Assembly (NCBI RefSeq): GCF_900109365.1
Contig: NZ_FNZR01000009.1
Span: 62,001-126,000, forward strand
From: Parapedobacter koreensis
Lineage (GTDB): Bacteria > Bacteroidota > Bacteroidia > Sphingobacteriales > Sphingobacteriaceae
DNA length: 64,000 bases
Direction: 5' to 3'
Made by a program: the position numbers and the translations under genes. The notes under the pieces were generated by a model, which worked only from the letters and a program-made list of their open reading frames with translations, ran no database searches and was not told the origin of the DNA. Positions 35,259 through 43,900 of this stretch are shown here, in pieces (position 1 is the first letter of the stretch; the number at the start of each line of letters is the position of its first letter).

Positions 35259-36287
35259 CTAAAATCCTACGCTTTTCAATCGTAAACCTGCGGTCTCTTC
35301 AAGCCCGAATAGCAGGTTCATGTTCTGAACGGCTTGGCCGCTGGCCCCCTTCAGCAGGTTATCAATAATGCTCACAATAAAGAGCTTGTTGCCATGTTTT
35401 TCAACATGCAGGATGCATTTGTTGGTATTCACCACCTGTTTCAAATCGATGTTTGCCCCGCTTACGTGGGTAAAGGGATGCAATGCATAATACGCATCGT
35501 ATAAGGCAACAGCCTCCACTTCATCGAGGTCACTATCCAGATAAATGGCGGATAAGATACCCCGTGTAAAATCACCTCGTTGGGGGATGATATTGATGCG
35601 TTGTTGCGCTTTTTTCAATAATACGCTTTCATCTTCAGGCAGGAAACCTGGCTGTAGTTTTTCCAACGACTCACTTATTTCCTGCAGATGTTGGTGCGCA
35701 AAAGCTTTGTAGGCTGACAGGTTATTGTTGCGCCAGCTGAAATGCGAGGTAGCGGAAGGTTTTTGTCCAGCACCTGTAGAACCCGTTGTTGCATTGATAT
35801 GGATTTGGTTTGGCAACAATCCCTTAGCTGCCAGCGGCAATAGGGCCAGTTGGATACCAGTAGCAAAACACCCCGGATTGGCAATGTACTGTGCATTACG
35901 GATGGCCTCACGTTGCAGCTCGGGCAAGCCATACACAAAAGACACCCCTTGATATGCTGTATGGGTACTCAATCGATAATCCTGTGAGAGATCAATGATC
36001 TTGACACGCGGGTCAATGGCGTTGGCCTCCAAAAATTTCCGCGCGTCACCGTGCCCCACACAGAGAAACAATACGTCGATATCATCATGATAGGTATCGC
36101 TGAAGCGCAAATCGGTATCACCGAATAAGTCAGCATGCACATCTGATACCTTGTTGCCTGCATTGCTGGCACTATGTGCGAATACGATATCGACATCAGG
36201 GTGATAAATCAGGATGCGCAGCAATTCGCCACCGGTATAACCCGCCGAACCTATGATGCCTATTTTGAGCTTGAATCCGCGTTCCAT
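35259..36287 (-). CDS. argC: N-acetyl-gamma-glutamyl-phosphate reductase
   Basis: ArgC makes N-acetylglutamate semialdehyde in arginine synthesis. The protein of about 342 residues has the NADP motif 'IGIIGSAGYTGGELLRIL', the catalytic Cys in 'IANPGCFATGIQLAL', and the conserved 'GSTGAGQKPS' and 'FTRGILS' segments. The ATG at 36287 is chosen: it lies one base after the argG stop codon, whereas the ATG at 36299 would overlap argG. Usual downstream arg genes (argD, argB, argF, argE) are not next to it; hemL is convergent instead. Confidence 0.95.
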   Translation of the reverse strand: MERGFKLKIGIIGSAGYTGGELLRILIYHPDVDIVFAHSASNAGNKVSDVHADLFGDTDLRFSDTYHDDIDVLFLCVGHGDARKFLEANAIDPRVKIIDLSQDYRLSTHTAYQGVSFVYGLPELQREAIRNAQYIANPGCFATGIQLALLPLAAKGLLPNQIHINATTGSTGAGQKPSATSHFSWRNNNLSAYKAFAHQHLQEISESLEKLQPGFLPEDESVLLKKAQQRINIIPQRGDFTRGILSAIYLDSDLDEVEAVALYDAYYALHPFTHVSGANIDLKQVVNTNKCILHVEKHGNKLFIVSIIDNLLKGASGQAVQNMNLLFGLEETAGLRLKSVGF

Positions 36288-36288
36288 C

Positions 36289-37473
36289 CTACTTCGCATT
36301 TACTTTATGCCAAATGGACACCTGGTTGCCAAATATTTTCGAAAAACCTTTCACATCATCGCCTGTCCAAGTATTATTCATTTCGCCGTAGCTTCCAAAT
36401 TTGCTGGACATCAGATCGTGTGCCGATTCAATACCGATTACAACGAACCGGTAAGGGTGCAATTCCACGATGACTTTGCCGGTAACGGTTTCTTGGGCGC
36501 TTTGCAGGAACGCCTCGATATCACGCATAACGGGGTCATGTAACTGCCCTTCGTGCATCCAGCTACCATAAAATGCAGCCAGTTGGTCTTTCCAGCTCAA
36601 CTGCCACTTGGTCAGCGTATGTTTTTCCAGTGTATGGTGCGCCTTTATGATGATCAAGGGTGCCGCAGCCTCGAAGCCCACCCGGCCCTTGATACCGATG
36701 ATGGTGTCGCCTACGTGGATATCCCTTCCGATACCATACGGCTGGGCAATGGCCTGCAATTCCTGAATCACCCTTACCGCGCCGATACGTTCACCGTCCA
36801 ATGCCACGGGCTCACCTTTTTCGAAGTCGATGGTGATGCGGCGGGGTTCGTTTGAAGTCGCGGGTGTGGGCCACGCTTCCTCCGGCAACGTCTCATGGGA
36901 TGTCAGCGTTTCTTTTCCACCTACGGAAGTGCCCCATATACCTTTATTGATTGAATACTTCGCCTTTTCGGCGCTGAATTCCACACCATGCTTATGTAAA
37001 TATTCGATTTCTTCCTCTCGGCTCAATTTCAGGTCACGGATAGGTGTAATGATTGCCACCTCCGGAATTAGAATATTGAAAATCATATCAAACCGCACCT
37101 GGTCATTGCCGGCCCCGGTGCTCCCATGCGCCACGTATTCCGCACCTATTTGCTTCGCATAATTGGCAATAGCCGTGGCCTGGCTCACCCGCTCGGCGCT
37201 TACTGAAAGCGGGTATGTGGCATTTTTCAATACATTGCCGAAAATAAGGTATTTGATACTGCTGTCGTAATAGTTTTGTGTTTCGTCTACCACGGCGTGC
37301 GATTTGACGCCGAGGGAATAAGCCCGCTTCTCAATTTGCGCCAGTTCTTGCGATGAGAATCCACCGGTATTGACGATGACCGAATGCACTTCTAAACCCA
37401 GATCCCTGGATAAATAAATACAACAAAATGAGGTATCAAGCCCCCCACTAAATGCTAATACGACTTTCTTCAT
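36289..37473 (-). CDS. argG: Argininosuccinate synthase
   Basis: ArgG joins citrulline and aspartate with ATP. The 394-residue protein starts with the PP-loop ATP site 'FSGGLDTSFCCIYL' and contains 'EYVAHGSTGAGNDQVRFDM', the aspartate/citrulline binding region typical of the family, and 'KYSINKGIWGTSVGG'. It lies 22 nt after the acetyltransferase gene and is immediately followed by argC, so the three form an operon. Confidence 0.97.
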   Translation of the reverse strand: MKKVVLAFSGGLDTSFCCIYLSRDLGLEVHSVIVNTGGFSSQELAQIEKRAYSLGVKSHAVVDETQNYYDSSIKYLIFGNVLKNATYPLSVSAERVSQATAIANYAKQIGAEYVAHGSTGAGNDQVRFDMIFNILIPEVAIITPIRDLKLSREEEIEYLHKHGVEFSAEKAKYSINKGIWGTSVGGKETLTSHETLPEEAWPTPATSNEPRRITIDFEKGEPVALDGERIGAVRVIQELQAIAQPYGIGRDIHVGDTIIGIKGRVGFEAAAPLIIIKAHHTLEKHTLTKWQLSWKDQLAAFYGSWMHEGQLHDPVMRDIEAFLQSAQETVTGKVIVELHPYRFVVIGIESAHDLMSSKFGSYGEMNNTWTGDDVKGFSKIFGNQVSIWHKVNAK

Positions 37474-37495
37474 TATTATTTATTGAGTTATGTGA

Positions 37496-38206
37496 CTATA
37501 CCGCTTTCGGGTGCCGGGCGATAAAGGCGGTAACCATCTTCTTGGTGGATTTCCACAATTTTGCCTCGATGCGCTTCAAGAGCGACGACTTTTTGGTAAT
37601 TTGTTTCAACCGTTCTTTTGCTTTGGCTTTCATCTCGATCCGTTCACGCAATTCTTTTTCTTTCTCCACGGGATCCCACAGCATGGCCGTACACATGCAA
37701 TTCTTGCGTTGCTTACTGGTCAGAATATCATAGTTGACGCAGCTTTGGCAACCTTTCCAAAATTCTTCATCCTGCGTAAGTTCCGAATAAGTCACCGGCT
37801 CATACCCCAATTCAGAATTGATTTTCATCACTGCCAATCCAGTGGTCAGTCCGAATATCTTCGCTTTAGGATATTTTTCCCTAGAGAGGTCGAAGATACG
37901 CTTTTTTATGGCCTTGGCCAAGCCTACCTTCCGGAATTCGGGATTGACCACCAAACCCGAATTAGCCACAAAGTCTCCATGACTCCACGTCTCGATGTAG
38001 CAAAAACCAGCCCATGCATTGTCTGACTTGCGCAATGCAATCACAGCCTTGCCCTCGCGCATCTTGTTTGCCACGTATTCCGGACTGCGGCGGGCGATGC
38101 CCGTGCCCCTGGCTTTTGCAGACTCAGCCATCTCATCGCAAATCTGCTCGGCATAACCAACATGCTGTTCGGTTGCAGGAATTACCAAAAAATCTGAAAG
38201 TTCCAT
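37496..38206 (-). CDS. GNAT family N-acetyltransferase at head of arg operon
   Basis: This 236-residue protein has a GNAT domain in residues about 5-150 ('IPATEQHVGYAEQICDEMAESAKARGTG', 'WAGFCYIETWSHGDFVANSGLVVNPEFRKVGLAKAIKKRIF' with the acetyl-CoA pyrophosphate-binding loop replaced by a basic 'RKVGLAKA'). A Cys-containing tail ('WKGCQSCVNYDILTSKQRKNCMC') and a lysine-rich C-terminus follow. Position as first gene before argG and argC suggests an N-acetylglutamate synthase-like role, which is inference from context and from the recurrence of such genes at Bacteroidota arg loci. It has a leader of about 300 nt. Confidence 0.85.
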   Translation of the reverse strand: MELSDFLVIPATEQHVGYAEQICDEMAESAKARGTGIARRSPEYVANKMREGKAVIALRKSDNAWAGFCYIETWSHGDFVANSGLVVNPEFRKVGLAKAIKKRIFDLSREKYPKAKIFGLTTGLAVMKINSELGYEPVTYSELTQDEEFWKGCQSCVNYDILTSKQRKNCMCTAMLWDPVEKEKELRERIEMKAKAKERLKQITKKSSLLKRIEAKLWKSTKKMVTAFIARHPKAV

Positions 38207-38346
38207 TGAATGAAGGACCCCAAAAACTGAAAACAGCCAACCGAAGTTGTATGTTTTTAATGATGTTAAAAAACGCTAAATGTCATTGATGATGTACAGT
38301 TATCGGACCTAATTACTGTACGTTTTCGGAAAGGGATGCCCCACTA

Positions 38347-38484
38347 TTAAGCCCGGGGCAATATGGGTCGTCGGAATCGAAGTACCGGTCGCTCGGCAGT
38401 TGAGTTTTCACACAAAAAACACATCATGCGATGCTGGAAGCACGACATGGTAGATACTGCGATTATAGTTTTTGTGTTCATCAT
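38347..38484 (-). CDS. Possible arginine-rich leader peptide of the arg operon
   Basis: A 45-codon frame (MMNTKTIIAVSTMSCF...) starts about 35 nt downstream of an exact TAnnTTTG element and lies wholly in the untranslated leader of the acetyltransferase-argG-argC operon. Its last 14 codons hold five Arg codons (CGA at 38389, 38377, 38371 and 38368, CGG at 38353; positions are the low ends), and it closes with TAA at 38347. A GCCCC/GGGGC hairpin (38338-38359) covers the final codons and stop, and a 7-bp GTACAGT/ACTGTAC hairpin lies at 38294-38321. This is the layout expected of a leader peptide sensing arginine, but no classical terminator follows, so it could be chance. Confidence 0.3.
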   Translation of the reverse strand: MMNTKTIIAVSTMSCFQHRMMCFLCENSTAERPVLRFRRPILPRA

Positions 38485-38518
38485 TAAAGCTATTGCAGCC
38501 CTATTGCAATTTGGGTGC

Positions 38519-38526
38519 CAAATATA
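38519..38526 (-). promoter_or_regulatory. Promoter -7 element for the arg operon
   Basis: Minus-strand TATATTTG is an exact TAnnTTTG. It gives a leader of about 300 nt before the acetyltransferase start; the remainder of the 38207-38573 gap holds the leader reading frame and hairpins described there. Confidence 0.5.
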
Positions 38527-38573
38527 GGTTTTTTTTCTTTCATTGTATATTTTTTGACGAATTAATATTACAT

Positions 38574-39332
38574 TTACATTTGCCCTACATAAACTTTGGT
38601 TAGATAGGCAATAGTTACCTGTCCAGCTACTTCATATTTATCAAACAACTCCCGAAGTGCTGACACCATGGCTGAATATCCCTCACTATTCTTTTGGGGC
38701 ATATAAGAAGAGGATAATAACCTACCCTCCAATCCGTTATAATCAAGTTGCTGCGCATTAGGAAACGCCTTTAGCTGGTAAGCTTTAGGGCTATAAAAAT
38801 CTCCTATTTCCTTTTCGCTGATATTCCGGTGATCTACTCGCTGGTAGTCCTGCGCATGGTCAATAACCAATCTTTCAAAAGCCTTCCCAAAATCGTCATC
38901 TTCCTGCCGCTCATTCCAAATAAGCACCACGAAGCCATTAGCCTTCAGTATTCGCTTAAATTCCGATTTGGCCTTCCTCCGATCGAACCAATGGAAGGCT
39001 TGGCCGGACAGGATGGCATCTACTGCTTGATCGGCTAAAGGAATATTTTCGGCCGTCCCATCCAATGCGGTGAAACGTGGGTAGCCCTGAAGGAGCTGAA
39101 TCGATTTCTCACGCATTGGCTGATTTGGCTCTACACCAATTACCGTATATCCCTTTTTCAAAAATAACTCAGCGGAAATGCCCGTTCCACTACCGATATC
39201 TGCAATCACATGACCATCAGCCAAGCCATAGGTTTCCTGAAGAAAAGCAATAACTTCTGCGGGATAGTGTGGCCGATACTTCACGTAATCCTCCACGCGG
39301 CTACTAAATCTTGTCGTACTGTCCTGTTTCAT
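38574..39332 (-). CDS. Class I SAM-dependent methyltransferase
   Basis: This 252-residue methyltransferase has a Rossmann SAM site: motif I 'VIADIGSGTGISAELFLKKGYTVIGVEPN' near residues 45-73, 'AENIPLADQAVDAILSGQAFHWFD', and 'RILKANGFVVLIWNERQ'. The pattern 'QAFHWFDRRKAKSEFKRIL' is typical of the UbiE/trans-aconitate-like group with unknown small-molecule substrates. The ATG at 39332 is chosen because a TAACTTTG element lies at 39338-39345, between it and the alternative ATG at 39362. Confidence 0.88.
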   Translation of the reverse strand: MKQDSTTRFSSRVEDYVKYRPHYPAEVIAFLQETYGLADGHVIADIGSGTGISAELFLKKGYTVIGVEPNQPMREKSIQLLQGYPRFTALDGTAENIPLADQAVDAILSGQAFHWFDRRKAKSEFKRILKANGFVVLIWNERQEDDDFGKAFERLVIDHAQDYQRVDHRNISEKEIGDFYSPKAYQLKAFPNAQQLDYNGLEGRLLSSSYMPQKNSEGYSAMVSALRELFDKYEVAGQVTIAYLTKVYVGQM

Positions 39333-39337
39333 TTGAG

Positions 39338-39345
39338 CAAAGTTA
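39338..39345 (-). promoter_or_regulatory. Promoter -7 element for the methyltransferase
   Basis: Minus-strand TAACTTTG exactly matches TAnnTTTG, ending five bases before the ATG. Confidence 0.5.
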
Positions 39346-39394
39346 AAAAACCATATTTGCATTCCATGGGTTTTCTTCCGACCTTTGCGGCACT

Positions 39395-39628
39395 ATGACT
39401 GGAACCAGTTGGTTTTTTATCGTTATTTTTGCCATACCGCTCATCGCTTTCCTCGTTTGGCTGATGAAACAGGATAAGCGTAAAGGGATATGGGGTATCA
39501 TCATCGTTATCATCCTCACCGCCGGAGCCATATTCGCTTCCTCAAGGGCCAGTCGGAACGCTGTTGAAAATTTTGAATTACAAAAAAAAGAAGCACAAGG
39601 AAAAAGCACCCCTTCTCCTACTCCGTAA
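39395..39628 (+). CDS. Small membrane protein, unknown function
   Basis: I do not recognise this 77-residue protein. It has two predicted membrane helices (about residues 5-24 and 32-50) joined by a basic loop MKQDKRKG, so both ends probably face the same side, and a hydrophilic tail ending STPSPTP. A near-consensus GACCTTTG lies just upstream at 39380-39387. Its 3' end overlaps the oligopeptidase gene by 11 nt in convergent orientation. Confidence 0.65.
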   Translation: MTGTSWFFIVIFAIPLIAFLVWLMKQDKRKGIWGIIIVIILTAGAIFASSRASRNAVENFELQKKEAQGKSTPSPTP

Positions 39629-41771
39629 TCCCTTCCAGTGCTAATAAAAATGCATATTCCAACGCCACTTCCTTGAGGTAGTCAAACCGTCCGGATGCCC
39701 CGCCATGTCCGAAGTCCATTTCAGTCTTTAGGAGAAGTACGTTATTGCCGGTTTTCATAGCACGCAATTTGGCTACCCATTTAGCAGGCTCAAAATATTG
39801 CACCTGGCTATCATGCAAACCAGTAGTTACCAATATATTCGGGTAATCCTTAGCCTCCACATTTTCATACGGCGAATAGCTTTTCATGTAGTCATAAGCC
39901 GCCTTCTCGTTGGGATTTCCCCACTCATCATACTCATTGGTTGTAAGCGGTATCGTTTCATCAAGCATCGTATTGACTACGTCCACAAATGGCACCTGCG
40001 CAACGATACCGTGCCAAAGGAGGGGTGCCATATTGGCCACTGCCCCCATCAATAATCCACCAGCACTACCACCCATTGCATATAGGTGTTCGGGAGCCGT
40101 ATACTGCTGCTCCGTCAGAAATTGTCCACATGCAATGAAATCGGTAAACGTATTTTCCTTCTTCATCATTTTTCCATCTTCATACCATTGCCTCCCCATT
40201 TCCTGCCCGCCCCGGATATGCGCGATGGCATACACAAAACCCCTATCCAACAAACTCAACCGGCTCGAACTAAATGTCGGATCCATTGTCGCCCCATACG
40301 AACCATATCCATACAACAATAAGGGTGCGCTGCCATCTTTCTTGAATCCTTTTTTGTATACCAATGAAATAGGCACCTGGGTACCGTCTTCTGCGCGGGC
40401 ATACAAACGTTCGGTCACATAATCCGCTACCTGATAACCTCCCACTACCTCCTGTTGTTTCAGCAAGGTCTTTTCACGGGTATGCATGTCATAGTCGTAT
40501 GTGGATGATGGTGTGGTGAGCGACGTATAACCATAGCGCAGCGTAGTCGTTTCATACTCCGGATTGGTGGAAGGATATGCCGTATATGCTTCCTCACCAA
40601 AATCAAGGTAATGTGCGCTACCATCTTTCAAGTTGCGGATAGCCAATTGGGTAAGCCCATCCTTCCGTTCGGACACTACCAAGAAATCCTTAAACTCATC
40701 CACGTCTTCCAGCAACACATCCTCCCGATGAGGAATCACCTCTTTCCAGTTCGCTACGCCCGTTTGGTCCAGCGGACACTCCATCAATTTGAAGTTTGTA
40801 GCGTTTTGATTGGTCACAATGAGAAAACGGTCCTCCAGTGCCGTCACGTTATACAGCACGTCCTTCATGCGGGGCTGAAACACCTTAAAGGCACCTAATG
40901 GATTGTCCGCTTCCAAATAACGGGTTTCAGATGACAGCGTGCCACCCGAATAGATGTAGATGAACTTACCTGACTTGGCTTTCCCCACACCAATATAGTT
41001 TGTATTATCCGTTTCATGGTATACCGTAGCATCTTCCCGGCTATCCGTGCCCAATGTATGCCGCATAATCTTTTCGGTGAGCAACGTAGACGGGTTGTTT
41101 TTGGTATAAAAAAGCGTCCGGTTGTCATTGGCCCATACCGATCCGCCAGATGTGGCTGGAATAGCATCCGTCAATAGTTCGCCGGTTTCCAGATTTTTGA
41201 CATGGATGGTATACTGGCGTCGTGATACGGTATCCACGCCATAAGCCAGCAATTTATTATCCGGGCTTATGTTGAATCCACCCGCAGCATAATACGGATG
41301 TCCTGCGGCCAAGGCATCGACATCAAGAAGCACTTCCTCAGCCGCTTCCAACGAGCCTTTCTTCCGGCAGTATTTATAATATTGCTTGCCCTCCTCGGTA
41401 CGGGTGTAGTAATAATAGCCGTTTTTGAAATAAGGCACCGACTCGTCCTGCTCCTTGATACGACCTTTCATTTCATCGAACAGCTTGGCTTGCAGCGGCT
41501 CCGTAGCCTTCATCATCGTATCCGTATACTCGTTTTCCGCTTGAAGGTAGGCGACGACCGCCGTCGAATCTGCGCCCTTTTTAAAATAATCGTTCAGCCA
41601 GTAATAATTATCCATTACTGTATCACCATGCAGCGCCCGGATATGGGGTTTCACATCCGCTACCGGTGCAACAGCATCCGGCCATTCATAGGGTGTCCGA
41701 CTAACGTTGGTTTGCGTACAGGAAGTAACTATCGTGCTCATTAGCAATATATAAGTAAATTTTTTATCCAT
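39618..41771 (-). CDS. Prolyl oligopeptidase family (S9) serine peptidase, lipoprotein
   Basis: This 717-residue enzyme is of the oligopeptidase B/prolyl oligopeptidase family, cutting short peptides after basic or proline residues. The start at 41771 gives the lipobox IVTSC (Cys18), so it is anchored in the envelope; the ATG at 41849 lies upstream of a promoter element and is rejected. The N-terminal part is a seven-bladed propeller ('YYYYTRTEEGKQYYKYCRKKGSLEAAEEVLLDVD'-like repeats). The C-terminal alpha/beta-hydrolase has the nucleophile Ser569 in GGSAGGLL, 'LLYGYGSYGATMDPTFS', and the His in 'DFGHGGASGR'. All three catalytic segments are present. Confidence 0.94.
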   Translation of the reverse strand: MDKKFTYILLMSTIVTSCTQTNVSRTPYEWPDAVAPVADVKPHIRALHGDTVMDNYYWLNDYFKKGADSTAVVAYLQAENEYTDTMMKATEPLQAKLFDEMKGRIKEQDESVPYFKNGYYYYTRTEEGKQYYKYCRKKGSLEAAEEVLLDVDALAAGHPYYAAGGFNISPDNKLLAYGVDTVSRRQYTIHVKNLETGELLTDAIPATSGGSVWANDNRTLFYTKNNPSTLLTEKIMRHTLGTDSREDATVYHETDNTNYIGVGKAKSGKFIYIYSGGTLSSETRYLEADNPLGAFKVFQPRMKDVLYNVTALEDRFLIVTNQNATNFKLMECPLDQTGVANWKEVIPHREDVLLEDVDEFKDFLVVSERKDGLTQLAIRNLKDGSAHYLDFGEEAYTAYPSTNPEYETTTLRYGYTSLTTPSSTYDYDMHTREKTLLKQQEVVGGYQVADYVTERLYARAEDGTQVPISLVYKKGFKKDGSAPLLLYGYGSYGATMDPTFSSSRLSLLDRGFVYAIAHIRGGQEMGRQWYEDGKMMKKENTFTDFIACGQFLTEQQYTAPEHLYAMGGSAGGLLMGAVANMAPLLWHGIVAQVPFVDVVNTMLDETIPLTTNEYDEWGNPNEKAAYDYMKSYSPYENVEAKDYPNILVTTGLHDSQVQYFEPAKWVAKLRAMKTGNNVLLLKTEMDFGHGGASGRFDYLKEVALEYAFLLALEGITE

Positions 41772-41786
41772 GGCAGTAATCGCTGT

Positions 41787-41794
41787 CAAAAGTA
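41787..41794 (-). promoter_or_regulatory. Promoter -7 element for the S9 peptidase
   Basis: Minus-strand TACTTTTG matches TAnnTTTG and ends 15 nt before the ATG at 41771, supporting that start. Confidence 0.45.
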
Positions 41795-41936
41795 CCAATT
41801 CAAGACAAAATACATAAGCAAACGTATTACACATAACGTCTACTTCCATTACAAATGAAAGAATTATAATTCTTCAATTAAACTTTTCGTCTCGATATTT
41901 ATCAAATTTTAACAATTACGTCGTAGCAATAAACAG

Positions 41937-41944
41937 TATATTTG
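41937..41944 (+). promoter_or_regulatory. Promoter -7 element for the S8 peptidase
   Basis: TATATTTG matches TAnnTTTG exactly and ends 25 nt before the ATG at 41970. Confidence 0.5.
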
Positions 41945-41969
41945 CCCGCACACTTAAAAAAACCATTAT

Positions 41970-43601
41970 ATGGCGTTTCATAAACTGCTCAAAGCATTCC
42001 TCATCTTCTTGTTGCCCCTATTTTCTTTCGGACAAGCGAAAGACACTCCGCCAGCCAATTGGTTCAACCTGGATTATGAGCAGGATGGCGTAATGGGTAT
42101 CAGTACGGAAAAAGCTTATGAGTTGTTATTGAAAGACAAAAAGAGTACCCCGGTAGTCGTGGCTGTAATCGATGGCGGTGTGGATGTAAACCACGAAGAC
42201 CTGAAAGACATCATCTGGATAAATGAAAAAGACAGCGCCTCAACGGGCGACGACGCAGATGGTAACGGCTATATTAACGACAAATATGGCTGGAATTTTT
42301 TGGGTAATGCCAATGGCGAAAACGTACAATATGACAACCTGGAAGTAACGCGTTTAGTTCGGGTCTTGGAGCCTAAGTATGTATCTGTCCTTCCCACTAC
42401 TCCCATGGATGGAGAAGAACGCCGTGAGTTTCAGGAATACCAAAAAATGGTCACTTATTATGCCAACAAAATGCAGGAGGCCCGGTTTGGTCAAATCAGT
42501 TACACCGGCCTTAAGCGCACAATAGACACGATAGTCACCCGCATTGGCAAGGAAAACCCCACACTTGCCGATTTTGACAGCTATCGGCCGGATGGCGACT
42601 TCGAAAAAATGGCCTTGCGAATTGTCAGAAAAGAATTGAAAGACAAACCGGATTTCCCGAAGTTTTACGAGGAATTGGAAGAAGGGGTAACCCATTTCAA
42701 CAATCAAGTTGACTACCACCTCAACAAAGCATATGACTCCCGTTCCATTGTCGGTGACGATTACGAAAACAGCCGGGAACGTCATTACGGCAACCCAGAC
42801 GTCGTTGGACCTGATGCTGAGCACGGCACCCACGTAGCCGGCATCATTGGCGCTGTACGCAACAATGACATTGGCATTAAAGGCGTGGCAGACGATGTAC
42901 GCATCATGGTATTACGTACCGTGCCGGATGGTGACGAGCGCGACAAGGACGTAGCCAATTCCATCCGATATGCTGTGGAAAACGGCGCTAAAGTCATCAA
43001 CATGAGCTTTGGCAAAGCCTTTGCCAAAGACAAACAGGTCGTCGATGATGCCGTACAATTTGCGATGGAAAATGATGTGCTCTTGGTACACGCCGCTGGA
43101 AACGAGGGACAGGACAACGACGCCAATCCCAACTTCCCCAACCGCAACTATGTAGACAGCTTAGGTATCAATAAAGGAGAAGCCGATGCATGGATAGAAG
43201 TAGGTGCTACCTCTTGGAAAAACGATGGCGATTTACTAGCCTCGTTTTCCAATTACGGTCGCCGATCCGTGGATGTTTGCGCTCCCGGTGTCGATATCCA
43301 CTCCACCATGCCGGGCTCAACGTACAAAGACCAGCAAGGAACCAGCATGGCAGCCCCTGTTGTAGCCGGTCTTGCCGCGCTAATACGATCCTACTATCCA
43401 CAGCTCCCTGCTATGGAAGTAAAACGCATCATCATGCAATCGGTCACACGCGTCGACCAACGGGTGAAGATAACGGGGCCTGACGGCCGGACTATGCGGG
43501 TGTCCATGAACGACGTCTGCGTAACGGGAGGTATCGTAAATGCATATAAAGCACTCCAACTCGCCGCAGCGCAAGCGACAGAATCCGAAAAAAAGAAATA
43601 A
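41970..43601 (+). CDS. Secreted subtilisin-like (S8) serine peptidase
   Basis: This 543-residue exported peptidase has a signal peptide ending near 'SFGQA'. The catalytic triad is Asp68 ('VAVIDGGVDVNHED'), His285 ('AEHGTHVAGIIGAV') and Ser459 ('GTSMAAPVVAGLAAL'), with the oxyanion Asn in 'HAAGNEG'. The Asp-His distance of more than 200 residues is far larger than in subtilisin because of a helical, charged insertion (residues about 90-280), a feature of a Bacteroidota subgroup. No C-terminal sorting domain is seen. It stands alone with its own promoter. Confidence 0.94.
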   Translation: MAFHKLLKAFLIFLLPLFSFGQAKDTPPANWFNLDYEQDGVMGISTEKAYELLLKDKKSTPVVVAVIDGGVDVNHEDLKDIIWINEKDSASTGDDADGNGYINDKYGWNFLGNANGENVQYDNLEVTRLVRVLEPKYVSVLPTTPMDGEERREFQEYQKMVTYYANKMQEARFGQISYTGLKRTIDTIVTRIGKENPTLADFDSYRPDGDFEKMALRIVRKELKDKPDFPKFYEELEEGVTHFNNQVDYHLNKAYDSRSIVGDDYENSRERHYGNPDVVGPDAEHGTHVAGIIGAVRNNDIGIKGVADDVRIMVLRTVPDGDERDKDVANSIRYAVENGAKVINMSFGKAFAKDKQVVDDAVQFAMENDVLLVHAAGNEGQDNDANPNFPNRNYVDSLGINKGEADAWIEVGATSWKNDGDLLASFSNYGRRSVDVCAPGVDIHSTMPGSTYKDQQGTSMAAPVVAGLAALIRSYYPQLPAMEVKRIIMQSVTRVDQRVKITGPDGRTMRVSMNDVCVTGGIVNAYKALQLAAAQATESEKKK

Positions 43602-43678
43602 TCCCGAAGGCGCATTCCCAGTACCATACTAATACACCATTTAGGACGTTATAATATACATATAGCAACTAATGACGG

Positions 43679-43888
43679 ATGCTTATGACAGAAACGTATA
43701 CCACCAAAAGCCCCGCTCGCGGGATCATCAAAAGACTAGACAAGGAAACTATTCGGTTAGATGTTGATGATCAACTATTCTATGAGTTGATCAAAAGTAA
43801 AATGGACACCATCCTCCGCCAGCCACATCCGGGAAGCATCACGAAAATTTCTTCCTATTCCAAGGCTTGGCGTACGCCGTTGACATGA
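43679..43888 (+). CDS. Small conserved hypothetical protein
   Basis: This 69-residue protein (an ATG at 43679; an ATG at 43685 gives 67 residues) is not recognised. The sequence 'ARGIIKRLDKETIRLDVDDQLFYELIKSKMDTIL' is amphipathic and soluble, followed by a basic tail. It sits 13 nt before nth on the same strand and may be cotranscribed with it. Codon use is ordinary for the window. It is a credible but weakly supported gene. Confidence 0.5.
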   Translation: MLMTETYTTKSPARGIIKRLDKETIRLDVDDQLFYELIKSKMDTILRQPHPGSITKISSYSKAWRTPLT

Positions 43889-43900
43889 GCGAAACAGCAT

